Made by a program: the position numbers and the translations under genes. Below, one piece after another: positions 38,701-46,525 of a stretch of DNA of 64,000 nt (within the stretch, counting starts at the first letter, position 1; each line of letters starts with the position of its first letter). The notes beneath the pieces were generated by a model. That model saw only the letters and a list, made by a program, of their open reading frames with translations, was not told where the DNA came from and did no database searches. The stretch covers positions 3,844,001 through 3,908,000 of the forward strand of contig NZ_CP033019.1 of assembly GCF_003667705.1 (NCBI RefSeq), read 5' to 3'. Source of the DNA: Janthinobacterium agaricidamnosum (GTDB lineage: Bacteria > Pseudomonadota > Gammaproteobacteria > Burkholderiales > Burkholderiaceae_D).

Positions 38701-38845
38701 CATGCACGCCGACCAGCACATAGCTGCCGAAAATGGCGGGCACGACCAGGCCGCCGAACACCACCAGCAGCAGGGCGCCATAGATCGATGAGCCGTACAG
38801 CACGCGCAGGCTGGCGCGCAGGCGCTGGTAAGGTGAATTAAACAT
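35720..38845 (-). CDS. Membrane PAS-GGDEF-EAL dual c-di-GMP enzyme
   Basis: 1041 aa from ATG 38845. Layout: TM1 at about 20-45, periplasmic sensor to about 160, TM2 (about 162-182), HAMP (about 182-235), three PAS/PAC regions (about 240-350, 360-480, 485-600), GGDEF (about 610-775) and EAL (about 795-1035). GGDEF is intact at about 693-697 with the product-inhibition RxxD site (REGD) five residues before it. EAL (GVEALVRW, about 821-823) and the distal KIDRSFI and DDFGTGYSS motifs are also present. Both cyclase and phosphodiesterase activity are possible. A TTG at 38860 is an alternative start; neither has a clear ribosome binding site. Confidence 0.93.
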   Translation of the reverse strand: MFNSPYQRLRASLRVLYGSSIYGALLLVVFGGLVVPAIFGSYVLVGVHERQSARTSLNEALQRNADILALGMQESLWNMNAESAHSLVESVMRDRAVLLVKVLGQGDTEFIRLQAPQRPVGNLYRAERDILVRGERIGHIVVEMDDARSQQELREKQMSYIFVLGAQLAVSMALIVLFLNRRLLKPLRRLTRFSDRLSHGDFDTPLTSHSNDELGRLTAQLEQMRAAIGQLFEDVGQREERFRTIVTQVPGAVFRYRPDGPIDFVSDAIEEIAGYSAHQFMRGTTHAWADLICPEDRREHRRAVRQAVADERPYALEYRIIDAFGIERWVAENGQPQAGEQGVIWIDGIIADISQRKHHEMRIEALLTEQSAILDNVMFGVMFVRHRRIISVNRRCEELFGYGHAEMTGSSTAIVFMTSYDFEEAGERQYPAMAAGGDFSEERQYKRRDGSLFWALVSGCALDPLRPNEGSIWVYADITARKEAEEKLRLSATVLEHIADGVMVVDAGGIIVTVNPAFTQITGYTEAEAVGQHSSLTRSARHDSAFYQAMWDELKASGFWRGEIWHQRKNGELYLEWLTISAVRDARAGTTHYVGVFSDITLVKESQEKLDHMAHHDPLTALPNRLLFHDRLQHALLRAARDQEQLAVLFIDLDRFKNVNDTLGHHVGDELLQKVAGQLAARLREGDTLARLGGDEFIVLLEGIDGEYGATQVAEKLMTMFDQPFTVADHELFVTCSVGISLYPDDALDLNMLIRNADVAMYQAKARGRNGYRFYAPSMTGEGVERLRLETFLRRSLEKHEMFLNYQPQVEIDTGRLVGVEALVRWNHPELGLVPPARFIPLAEDSGFINQLGKWVLDEACRQMMRWQAQGLHVPKMAVNLSVKQFERGSIAGMVAAILQETGLEPQRLQLEVTESVIMNTGDALGFINDLHAIGVGLAIDDFGTGYSSLAYLKQLPVQTLKIDRSFIKDISTDVNDEAIAIAIIQLGKSMQLSVIAEGVETEEQAAFLLRHGCKLAQGYFYSRPVLAQDMLERWIDHSLL

Positions 38846-39106
38846 GCGGCAACAGGGCAACAGGGATCAGGCGGGCGATCATCGAACTTTACAGGGGAAT
38901 TCAGGTGACAAGGCGGGAAGAAACTTTTTCAAAAGCAATTATGCATGGAAAAAGCGGGAAAAGTCACCAATAAACACGTGTCAGCATCCAGGTCATGCTA
39001 TATAGACAGGCTTGAAAAACCACACGTGGGCCGGCGCGCCCGGGCGGCGCCAGCAAAAAAGCGCGCGGCTTGCTATCATCGCGCCACTTTACCTAGAGGA
39101 ACCACC

Positions 39107-39613
39107 ATGACCTTCTCCATCTACTCCGCTTCGATCCCCGTCTTCAAACAGATCCTGGGCAGCCTGGCCGCCATCCTGGACAAGGCGGAAACGCACGCGC
39201 AAGACAAGAAAATCGACCCGAACGCCCTGCTGCAATTCCGCTTGTTCCCGGACATGCTGCCGTTCGTGCGCCAGATCCAGATCGCCACCGACTTCGCCAA
39301 GGGCTGCGGCGCGCGTCTGGCCGGCGTGGCCGTGCCGCCGTATGAAGACAGCGAACAGAGCTTTGCAGAGCTGAAAGCGCGCATCGTGAAAACCATCGCC
39401 TTCCTGGAAAGCCTGCCGCAAGCGGACATCGACGGCAGCGAAACGCGCGCCATCACCACCGGCAGCGGCGAAAAGACCAAGCACTTCACGGGCCAGACCT
39501 ATCTGTTCCACTATGCGCTGCCGCACTTCTTCTTTCACGCGACGACCGCGTACGACATCCTGCGCCACAATGGCATCGAAGTCGGCAAGAAAGATTTTAT
39601 CGGTAGTTATTGA
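39107..39613 (+). CDS. DUF1993 family protein
   Basis: 168 aa, start ATG 39107 after AGAGGA. The DUF1993 pattern is clear: SIYSASIPVFKQILGSLAAILDKAE at the N-terminus, FRLFPDMLPFVRQIQIATDFAKG, and the C-terminal FHATTAYDILRHNGIEVGKKDFIG. The helical fold resembles DinB-type proteins; no activity is established. Monocistronic; followed by a palindromic repeat. Confidence 0.9.
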   Translation: MTFSIYSASIPVFKQILGSLAAILDKAETHAQDKKIDPNALLQFRLFPDMLPFVRQIQIATDFAKGCGARLAGVAVPPYEDSEQSFAELKARIVKTIAFLESLPQADIDGSETRAITTGSGEKTKHFTGQTYLFHYALPHFFFHATTAYDILRHNGIEVGKKDFIGSY

Positions 39614-39633
39614 TCGTTAGCGTCAACAGTACC

Positions 39634-39717
39634 GGGGTCAGACCCTCAATGCCGCTCACACAAAAGTCATCGCCGGCATGTGAGGGGGTCTGACCCCAGC
39701 AGTTGCCTTTGGGTTAG
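39634..39717 (+). repeat. Dispersed palindromic repeat, copy E
   Basis: GGGGTCAGACCC (39634-39645) pairs with GGGTCTGACCCC (39686-39697), extended inward by TCA/TGA and ATGCCG/CGGCAT into one long hairpin. The tail AGCAGTTGCCTTTGGGTTAG matches copy C. It ends at the stop codon of the DUF1289 gene. Confidence 0.85.
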
Positions 39718-39912
39718 CTAAGTATTCCGGCGCGGATACCCCTGCGCCAGGATACGCACCCACACCACTTCCTTCTCCTCGTCCGTCATCGACACCCAGT
39801 GGGCCACTTCCACCACGGTGCGGCCGCAGCCGCGGCAGATTTCATCGAACGTCGTCGAGCACACGGCCACGCAAGGCGTGTCTGGACGCGGCGGCAATTC
39901 CTTGTCAGCCAT
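39718..39912 (-). CDS. DUF1289 family small Cys-rich protein
   Basis: 64 aa. Core PCVAVCSTTFDEICRGCGRTVVEVAHWVSM with four cysteines arranged C-x3-C-x7-C-x2-C, consistent with a metal site. ATG 39912 overlaps by one base the stop codon of the DUF1415 gene (TGATG), indicating translational coupling. The longer open frame in this register is a shadow of the upstream gene. Confidence 0.9.
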   Translation of the reverse strand: MADKELPPRPDTPCVAVCSTTFDEICRGCGRTVVEVAHWVSMTDEEKEVVWVRILAQGYPRRNT

Positions 39913-40484
39913 CAGGATACCTTCGGCAAGCCGAGCTTTTCCCAGCCTTCGACGCCCAGCGCTTCCAGGGTGGCGATATTCTTGTCGAAGATTTCCGACG
40001 CTTCCGGGAAGGCCTCGACGGCGCGCTCGATGCTGTCTTCGCGCAGCAGGTGCAGGGTCGGGTACGGCGAGCGGTTGGTGTAGTTGCTGATGTCGTCCTC
40101 GAACGTCTCGGCAAACTGGTAGTGCGGGTGGAAACTGGCCACTTGCAGTTCGCCGGCCAGGTGCATGTCTTCCACGGCCGCGTCGGCCACATCGAGGAAC
40201 TCGTTGTAGTCGAGGAAATCGTTCAGGGTGTACGGGTGGATCAGCAAGGTCGTGTCGATCTGTTCCGGGTCCGTGTCGGCCAGGGTTTGCAGCTCGTCCA
40301 TCAGCATCGCCAGCAAATCTTCCGGGTTCTCCGACTCGCATACCACATAGCGGATCTGCTTCTTGACGTGCACGGCCTTGGCGAACGGGCACAGGTTCAG
40401 GCCGATCACGGCCTTTTCCAGCCAGGCAACGGTATTGGCGATGATGACGGCGTTGTCGTCGTCGTGGCGCGGCGGGGTGTTCAT
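39912..40484 (-). CDS. DUF1415 family protein
   Basis: 190 aa. Family blocks: NTVAWLEKAVIGLNLCPFAKAVH near the N-terminus, TTLLIHPYTLNDFLDYNEFLD, and SFHPHYQFAETFEDDISNYTNRSPYPTLHLLRE. No enzymatic function is known. First gene of a two-gene unit with the DUF1289 gene; the pairing suggests a shared, unassigned role. Confidence 0.92.
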   Translation of the reverse strand: MNTPPRHDDDNAVIIANTVAWLEKAVIGLNLCPFAKAVHVKKQIRYVVCESENPEDLLAMLMDELQTLADTDPEQIDTTLLIHPYTLNDFLDYNEFLDVADAAVEDMHLAGELQVASFHPHYQFAETFEDDISNYTNRSPYPTLHLLREDSIERAVEAFPEASEIFDKNIATLEALGVEGWEKLGLPKVS

Positions 40485-40812
40485 ATACTTGACTCTCTAT
40501 CAATAAGGCGGCCGGCAGCCGAATGGCCGGCCAAAGCCAAATTGTACGCACTCTTTGCGCAGTCTCATACCGGACGGGCGCCAAGCTTGCGCCAGCCTCG
40601 TCGCCATGTATGCTATAACAGCGGCCGAATCGCACATCTGGCAAATTAAATTTGTAATAATTGCATTATTAGCGACTGGAAACATCGCTATTGACGCCTA
40701 TGTGCTGTCATCATGCTGACATAATTCTTGACTCCGGCATGTGGATATACGTACACTCGCAACTTGATCATGGGTCTGTCCGATGTTTCTCCGACGACAA
40801 CAATGGAACACT
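40485..40812. other. 328-bp divergent intergenic region upstream of mltD
   Basis: It holds AT-rich stretches (40625-40700) fit for promoters in both directions. No gene, repeat or recognised operator was seen. Confidence 0.45.
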
Positions 40813-42225
40813 ATGCACGAAAACTCCTTTAAATCTACCGTCCTGGCGGCGTTGGCCCTGGCGCTTGCGCCCGCCCTCAGCCAGGCGTACGAAGCCGGTG
40901 TTGAGAGCGATAACGCGCCAGTCGCCGCCGCCGCACCAGCCCTGATCCCGATGACCGCCCAGGTCACGGCGAAACTCCCCACCCTCGACAACCGCCTGCA
41001 AAAGACCGACCGTCTGCTGAAAAACCTCAGCGACAATTCCGATCCGCTGCGCGAAGCCGACGTCTGGGGCCGCATCCGCAGCGGCTATGCGATTCCCGAC
41101 ATCAACAACCAGCTGGTGGCGAATCACGTCAACTGGTACGCCACCCGCCCCGACTACATCGCCCGCACCACGGCACGCGCCTCGCGCTACATCTTCCACG
41201 TGGTGCAGGAACTGGAAAAGCGCGGCATGCCGACGGAACTGGCCTTGCTGCCGTTCATCGAATCCGCCTTCAACCCGCAGGCATTCTCCAGTGCCAATGC
41301 GGCCGGCATGTGGCAATTCGTGCCCGCCACGGGGCGCGATTTCAACCTCAAGCAAAACATGTTCAAGGACGAGCGCCGCGGCGTGCTGGCCTCGACCGAT
41401 GCGGCCCTGACGTACCTGCAGCGCCTGTATGACATGTTTGGCGACTGGCAACTGGCCCTGGCTGCCTACAACTGGGGCGAAGGTTCGGTGCAGCGCGCCA
41501 TCAAGAAAAATCAGGCACTGGGCAAGCCGACCGATTTCGAAAGCCTGGCCGACCTGATGCCGGCCGAAACGCGCAACTACGTGCCGAAACTGCAAGCGGT
41601 CAAAAACATCATCGCCAATCCGGCCCAGTTCGGCCTGACCCTGCCCGTGGTCGACAACCAGCCGTATTTCACGGCCATCGACAAGACCAGCGACATCGAC
41701 ATCACCGTCGCCGCCCAGCTGGCCGAACTGTCGATGGATGAATTCAAGGCCTTGAATCCGCAATTTAACCGCCCCGTCATCATCGGCGGCGAAAAGACCA
41801 AGATTCTGTTGCCGCAGGAAAACGCCGCCAAGTTCACCACCAACCTGGCGCAATGGGGCCATGCCTTGTCGAGCTGGACCACGCACAAGATCACCAATGC
41901 GCGCGAACGCATCGAAACCCTGGCGTCGAAATTCGGCACCACGGCCGACGTGCTGCGCCAGGCCAACAATATTCCCCAGCGCACCAGCCTGCGCGCCGGT
42001 TCCACCATCCTCGTGCCGAAAACCTCGGCCACGATGAACAGCGACATCACCCAGGAAATCGCCGACAGCGCCACCATGCTGCTGGAAGCGGACCGTCCTG
42101 AACGGGCCGCCAAAGCGCTGCGCCGCGTCGCCAAGGGCGGCAAGGCGCAAACGGCACCGATCTCGCTGGTGAAGCCGCGCATCCAGCGTGGCGGCGGTAA
42201 CAGTCGGGCAAAAGCGCGTCACTGA
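40813..42225 (+). CDS. mltD: Membrane-bound lytic murein transglycosylase D-like, with LysM
   Basis: 470 aa. Signal peptide (about 1-25, ending ALSQAYEA), an SLT-type goose-lysozyme domain with catalytic Glu in LALLPFIESAFNPQAFS and the AAGMWQFVPATGRDF and LALAAYNWGEGSVQRA motifs, then a LysM-like region (about 310-355) and a clear LysM (about 365-412, ETLASKFGTTADVLRQANNI). It cleaves peptidoglycan with 1,6-anhydro product formation. No lipobox cysteine is seen, unlike E. coli MltD. ATG 40813 has GGAA upstream; an ATG at 40783 is the alternative. Confidence 0.92.
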   Translation: MHENSFKSTVLAALALALAPALSQAYEAGVESDNAPVAAAAPALIPMTAQVTAKLPTLDNRLQKTDRLLKNLSDNSDPLREADVWGRIRSGYAIPDINNQLVANHVNWYATRPDYIARTTARASRYIFHVVQELEKRGMPTELALLPFIESAFNPQAFSSANAAGMWQFVPATGRDFNLKQNMFKDERRGVLASTDAALTYLQRLYDMFGDWQLALAAYNWGEGSVQRAIKKNQALGKPTDFESLADLMPAETRNYVPKLQAVKNIIANPAQFGLTLPVVDNQPYFTAIDKTSDIDITVAAQLAELSMDEFKALNPQFNRPVIIGGEKTKILLPQENAAKFTTNLAQWGHALSSWTTHKITNARERIETLASKFGTTADVLRQANNIPQRTSLRAGSTILVPKTSATMNSDITQEIADSATMLLEADRPERAAKALRRVAKGGKAQTAPISLVKPRIQRGGGNSRAKARH

Positions 42226-42324
42226 TCGCCTGAGTTGTATTGACGCACTTCACCGGCCGCCACAGCTTTGCTGTCGCGGCCGGTTGTACATTCGCCCGAC
42301 CCACCACCCCAGACAGGAGTCGTC

Positions 42325-43113
42325 ATGGCTTTCTTGCAAGGCAAAAAAATCCTCATCACGGGCTTGCTGTCGAACCGCTCCATCGCCTATGGCATCGCCA
42401 AGGCTTGCCACCGCGAAGGCGCCACCCTCGCCTTCACGTATGTGGGCGAGCGCTTCAAGGAGCGCATCACGGAATTTGCGGCGGAATTCGGCAGCGAACT
42501 GGTGTTCGACTGCGACGTGTCCAGCGATGAACAGATCGCCGCCGTCTTCCGCGACCTGGCACGCCACTGGGATCAATTGGACGGCCTCGTGCACGCCATC
42601 GGCTTCGCGCCGCGCGAGGCGATCGCGGGCGACTTCCTCGACGGCCTGTCGCGCGACAGCTTCCGCATCGCCCACGACATTTCCGCCTACAGCTTTCCCG
42701 CCATGGCCAAGGCCGCCCTGCCCCTGCTGCATCCGGGCGCGTCGGTCCTGACCCTGACCTACCTGGGCGCCGTGCGCGCCGTGCCCTACTACAACACCAT
42801 GGGCCTGGCCAAGGCGTCGCTGGAAGCGTCCGTGCGCTACCTGGCCGAATCGCTGGGCCCGCGCGGCATCCGCGCCAACGGCATCTCCGCCGGCCCCATC
42901 AAGACCCTGGCCGCTTCCGGCATCAAGGATTTCAGCAAGCTGCTGGGCTTCGTGGCCGAGCACGCCCCGCTGCGCCGCAACGTCACCATCGAAGAGGTCG
43001 GCAACACGGCCGCCTTCCTGCTGTCCGACCTCGCGTCGGGCATCACGGGCGAGATCACCTACGTCGATGGCGGTTTTTCACAAGTGATGGCGGTCAATCC
43101 CGAAGTGGAGTAA
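42325..43113 (+). CDS. fabI: Enoyl-[acyl-carrier-protein] reductase (NADH)
   Basis: Last step of each fatty-acid elongation cycle and the triclosan target. 262 aa. FabI-type short-chain dehydrogenase: [22 protein letters not shown] (NADH motif), [11 protein letters not shown], and the Tyr-x6-Lys pair in [20 protein letters not shown]. Start ATG 42325 after CAGGAG. It lies about 17 kb from the fab cluster, with mltD 100 bp upstream on the same strand. Confidence 0.97.
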   Translation: MAFLQGKKILITGLLSNRSIAYGIAKACHREGATLAFTYVGERFKERITEFAAEFGSELVFDCDVSSDEQIAAVFRDLARHWDQLDGLVHAIGFAPREAIAGDFLDGLSRDSFRIAHDISAYSFPAMAKAALPLLHPGASVLTLTYLGAVRAVPYYNTMGLAKASLEASVRYLAESLGPRGIRANGISAGPIKTLAASGIKDFSKLLGFVAEHAPLRRNVTIEEVGNTAAFLLSDLASGITGEITYVDGGFSQVMAVNPEVE

Positions 43114-43489
43114 TGCGGTGACGTGTGCCGACCTGGCGGCATGCCAAGGGAATGTATCAGCTGGAGCCCGGCCTGCACGGCAGGCAGCGCCGCTGCCCGC
43201 CGACATCGTGGCCATGCTCCATTAAACGGGCGAAATCTACGTATTCCTACTGATTTCAGATAGGAAACATCTTCAAAACGTGGTAGGACTTGCGTTTCTT
43301 CCCATTTAGCCCGTGCAAAACGGCGGCAAATACGGTATAGTGTCGTTGTGCGCTGCAATATGTTCCCTTGAAGCGATGGCAACACCGCAGTCATGCACTA
43401 CAAACTTAGCAGCTTCGCAAGCCTTAGCGCATCCACAGGATGCCGCTTATAAAGCCCTCCCGCCTTGTGTGTCGCACCTGACACCGTCC

Positions 43490-43522
43490 CGGCGCAAAGC
43501 TTTTGTGCCGAAATTTCTTTTT
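43490..43522 (+). terminator. Leader hairpin 1 of rhlE (terminator-like)
   Basis: CGGCGCAAA/TTTGTGCCG (9 bp with one G-U) around GCT at 43490-43510, then TTTCTTTTT at 43514-43522. It could end a fabI transcript or act as an attenuator for rhlE. Confidence 0.55.
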
Positions 43523-43559
43523 AGTTGAGTCATTTCGTTTTGGTTGGCGTTGCTATTTT

Positions 43560-43591
43560 GCGTTCTGCTTTTTGCAAGAACGCTGATTTTT
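43560..43591 (+). terminator. Leader hairpin 2 of rhlE (terminator/attenuator-like)
   Basis: GCGTTCTGC-TTTTT-GCAAGAACGC (43560-43583; one bulged A), then TGATTTTT. The U run ends 13 bp before the rhlE start codon, so it lies inside the mRNA leader. Confidence 0.6.
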
Positions 43592-43604
43592 ACGAAAGAA
43601 AAGA

Positions 43605-45011
43605 ATGACATTTGAATCCTTAGGCCTGCATCCGTCCATCATCGCCGCTCTGACCGAATCGGGCTACACCGCGCCAACCGCGGTACAGTCGCAAGCGATT
43701 CCAGCCGCGATCGAAGGCCGTGACCTGCTGGTCTCGTCGCAGACCGGTTCGGGCAAGACCGCAGCTTTCATGCTGCCGTCGCTGCACAAACTGGCCAGCG
43801 CCGAACAAAGTGCCGCCGGCAAGACGCCGAACCAGGAAATGCAAGCATCGCGCGCCCGCGGCGAGCGTCCACGCTTCAAGGCTGCCCAGCCAAAAATGCT
43901 GGTACTGACGCCAACGCGCGAACTGGCCCTGCAAGTAACCACCAATACAGACAAGTACAGCACCGGCATCCGCCGCATCAAGGCTGTGTCGATTCTGGGC
44001 GGCATGCCTTACCCTAAACAGATGCAATTGCTGGCCAAGAATCCTGAGATCCTGGTCGCCACCCCTGGCCGTCTGATCGACCACATGGATTCGGGCAAGA
44101 TCGACTTCTCGCAACTGGAAATCCTGGTGCTGGACGAAGCCGACCGCATGCTGGACATGGGTTTCATCGACGACATCGAAAAAATCGTGGAAGCGACGCC
44201 GGAAGGCCGTCAAACCATGCTGTTCTCGGCAACCTTGGACGGCGTCGTCGGCAACATGGCCCGCCGCATCACGAAAAACCCGCTGGTCATCCAGGTGGCA
44301 AGCTCGAGCAACAAGCATGAAAACATCACCCAGCGCGTGCACTTCGTCGACGATCTGTCGCACAAGAATCGCCTGCTGGACCACCTGCTGCGCGACGAAT
44401 CGCTGGACCAGGCTGTTGTGTTCACCGCCACCAAGCGTGACGCCGACACCATCGCCGACCGCCTGAACATCGCCGGTTTCTCGGCTGCCGCCTTGCACGG
44501 CGACATGCATCAGGGCGCGCGTAACCGCACCCTGGACGGCATGCGCCGCGGCCAGGTCAAAGTGCTGGTTGCCACCGACGTTGCCGCCCGCGGCATCGAC
44601 GTGCCGACGATCACCCACGTGTTCAACTACGATCTGCCGAAGTTCCCGGAAGACTACGTCCACCGCATCGGCCGTACCGGCCGCGCTGGCCGCAATGGCC
44701 TGGCCATCTCGCTGGTGAACCACGCTGAAGGCATGAACGTCAAACGCATCGAACGCTTCACCAAGCAATTGATCCCGGTCAATGTCATCGAAGGTTTCGA
44801 GCCGAAGAAAACGGCATCGGCGCCACGTTCGAGCGCCCGTCCAGGCGGCTGGAAACCAGGCGACAACCGTGGCGGCGCGAAGCCAGGCCAACGCACGTTC
44901 AGCAAGCCGGGCGCACCACGCAAGGACGGCGCGCCGAGCACCGGCGGCGGCTACAAGGGTTCCAACCCGCGCAGCACCGACGGCGCACGCCGCAGCTACG
45001 GCGACCGTTAA
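43605..45011 (+). CDS. rhlE: DEAD-box ATP-dependent RNA helicase RhlE-like
   Basis: 468 aa. Q motif region FESLGLHPSIIAALTESGYTAPTAVQSQAIP, motif I SSQTGSGKTAAF, Ia PTRELALQV, II VLDEADRMLDMGF, III MLFSATL, then the second RecA domain with TDVAARGIDVP and HRIGRTGRAGR. A Gly/Arg/Pro-rich basic tail (about 405-468) is typical of RNA-binding extensions. An insert of about 30 residues (about 65-95) lies between motifs I and Ia. Likely involved in ribosome assembly or mRNA decay, often cold-induced. The ribosome binding site is only GAAAGAAAAGA. Confidence 0.95.
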   Translation: MTFESLGLHPSIIAALTESGYTAPTAVQSQAIPAAIEGRDLLVSSQTGSGKTAAFMLPSLHKLASAEQSAAGKTPNQEMQASRARGERPRFKAAQPKMLVLTPTRELALQVTTNTDKYSTGIRRIKAVSILGGMPYPKQMQLLAKNPEILVATPGRLIDHMDSGKIDFSQLEILVLDEADRMLDMGFIDDIEKIVEATPEGRQTMLFSATLDGVVGNMARRITKNPLVIQVASSSNKHENITQRVHFVDDLSHKNRLLDHLLRDESLDQAVVFTATKRDADTIADRLNIAGFSAAALHGDMHQGARNRTLDGMRRGQVKVLVATDVAARGIDVPTITHVFNYDLPKFPEDYVHRIGRTGRAGRNGLAISLVNHAEGMNVKRIERFTKQLIPVNVIEGFEPKKTASAPRSSARPGGWKPGDNRGGAKPGQRTFSKPGAPRKDGAPSTGGGYKGSNPRSTDGARRSYGDR

Positions 45012-45045
45012 TCACGGCGCCATGCCGCCAGCAGGCGGCAGGCAA

Positions 45046-45087
45046 TAAAAAAAACGGCCACCAGATTGCTCTGGCGGCCGTTTTTTT
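45046..45087. terminator. Bidirectional terminator between rhlE and thioesterase gene
   Basis: AACGGCCACCAG/CTGGCGGCCGTT with one mismatch around ATTGCT, flanked by an A tract and TTTTTTT. The two genes converge here. Confidence 0.9.
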
Positions 45088-45100
45088 ATGCCGATTGCCT

Positions 45101-45559
45101 TTACTTCTTCGACACCTTCTGGCGCGACAGCTTGCGCAGCTTGGCTTGCTCGAAGCGCGCATGCTGCTCCGGCGTCTCGAGCACCAGTGGCGGCACGGCC
45201 ACCGGCTTGCGGTTGGCGTCCACGGCCACCATCGTGAAATAGCAGCTGTTGGCGTGGCGCACCAGGCGCTGCTGGATGTTTTCCGTCACCACGCGGATAC
45301 CCACTTCCATCGACGTCGTGCCCGTGTAATTGATCGAGGCGAGGAACGTCACCAGCTCACCCACGTGGATAGGCTGCAGGAACATCACCTGGTCCACGGA
45401 CAGGGTCACCACATAGCTGCCCGAATAGCGGCTGGCGCAGGCGTAGGCGACGCTGTCGAGGTATTTCAGGATGGTGCCGCCATGCACGTTACCGGAAAAG
45501 TTGGCCATATCGGGCGTCATCAGGACCGTCATCGTCAGTTCGTGGGCCGACCAGTTCAT
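45101..45559 (-). CDS. Acyl-CoA thioesterase, hotdog fold (YciA-like)
   Basis: About 152 aa. Hotdog-fold acyl-CoA hydrolase: LMTPDMANFSGNVHGGTILKYLDSVAYACASRYSG (with the conserved N-x-HGG), VTLSVDQVMFLQPIHVGELV, and the basic tail KLRKLSRQKVSKK. ATG 45559 has GGA seven bases upstream; a TTG at 45583 would add eight residues but has no ribosome binding site. It hydrolyses acyl-CoA thioesters; chain-length preference unknown. Confidence 0.93.
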   Translation of the reverse strand: MNWSAHELTMTVLMTPDMANFSGNVHGGTILKYLDSVAYACASRYSGSYVVTLSVDQVMFLQPIHVGELVTFLASINYTGTTSMEVGIRVVTENIQQRLVRHANSCYFTMVAVDANRKPVAVPPLVLETPEQHARFEQAKLRKLSRQKVSKK

Positions 45560-45649
45560 CGCGCTGTCCAAAGTGTTCTCCAAGGGGAAAATGAAAAAAT
45601 GAGGGGGATGTGAAAACCGGCCACTGGGGCCGGTTGCCGGGACAGGCTG

Positions 45650-46018
45650 TTACAGTCCCAGGTTGTCGATGTCGGCCAGCGATTCGCGGCCCTTGTCGGA
45701 AATGTCGTGGCCCTCGCCTTCGGCGCGCGCCACGATGTGGGCTTTCTTGCCCAGAAAGTATGCCACTTCCGTGTCCAGCTTGGTCAGCGGATCGGCGGCG
45801 ACGGCGCGCAGCCCCATGATGCAGCGGCGCAGGAACAGCAGTTGCTGCGCCTTATCGGTGATGGACAGACGGCCATCGCGTGCATAGCTGAGCAGCTTCA
45901 GGCCCGACAGGCGCTTGGCATTGCGGGCAACGCAAGCACTGGGGCGCTCGGTCTTGATGCCGCGTGCAACTTGCTCCAGCGCGTCATATTCATCGGTTGT
46001 TAATTTCTCGTTCTTCAT
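45650..46018 (-). CDS. Hypothetical protein, 122 aa
   Basis: No family recognised. Basic, helical, soluble; contains VARNAKRLSGLKLLSYARDGRLSITDKAQQLLFLRRCI, which reads like a small winged-helix core with a C-terminal helix pair, but this is only a resemblance. ATG 46018 has GGAAA seven bases upstream; the frame is open to 46081. It precedes the thioesterase gene by about 90 bp on the same strand. Confidence 0.75.
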   Translation of the reverse strand: MKNEKLTTDEYDALEQVARGIKTERPSACVARNAKRLSGLKLLSYARDGRLSITDKAQQLLFLRRCIMGLRAVAADPLTKLDTEVAYFLGKKAHIVARAEGEGHDISDKGRESLADIDNLGL

Positions 46019-46147
46019 TACTTTTCCATAAAAGGCCAGGTGTTCGGCCCCCATGGTACGCGCCCCGCTGCGCATCGGCAACAGGCAACGTGCATCTACC
46101 GCCGCCGGCCAGGCGGCCAGGCGGCGGAAACACGCGTGTGATGAGCG

Positions 46148-46285
46148 TTATTTGTAGCTGCGCAGCAGCAGCCATGCGAGGCCGCAACCAGCAACGGCAC
46201 CCGCCAGGGCCAGCGCCACGAGGTGTTTGCTGGTGATCACAGGCCGCCGGCCCAGGTAGATTTTGTTATGCAAGGAATTGCCCAC
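46148..46285 (-). CDS. Small single-membrane-helix protein, 45 aa, GTG start
   Basis: GTG 46285 is preceded by AGGAG at optimal spacing (GGAGACCATC then GTG). The peptide begins MGNSLHNKIYLGRRPV and has one hydrophobic helix (HLVALALAGAVAGCGLAWLL), ending RSYK and TAA. Positive charges flank both ends of the helix. No family is recognised. Its small size and GTG start would cause it to be missed by length-filtered gene calling. Confidence 0.7.
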   Translation of the reverse strand: MGNSLHNKIYLGRRPVITSKHLVALALAGAVAGCGLAWLLLRSYK

Positions 46286-46525
46286 GATGGTCTCCTGTAC
46301 AAGAATTTTTATGATGTCTCATTATAAGAACAGAATCGTGACGGCCGCATGACACTCGACAGTTGGGGCTTGATTTGTATCCACTCGGCAACATTTGTGG
46401 GCATTTTTGTTGTTTAAATGGCGTACCTCCGGCGAGGCCCGCGCCTTCCATTTCTGACTGGAAATAAACACGGCGCGCGCCTGCCCACCGCAGGCCTTGG
46501 CGCGGCGCCATGGCACGAAAACCGC

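Larger units (their letters stand above)
43114..43604 (+). promoter_or_regulatory. 491-bp region with long structured leader of rhlE
   Basis: A weak sigma-70-like -10 (TATAGT, 43336-43341) would give a leader of about 255 nt. Two terminator-like hairpins (listed separately) lie in it. A 71-codon open frame at 43313-43528 lacks a ribosome binding site and was not accepted. Confidence 0.5.

Noticed and set aside
43313..43528. 71-codon frame in the rhlE leader
   Set aside because: No ribosome binding site, and it runs through the terminator-like hairpin; not supported as a gene.
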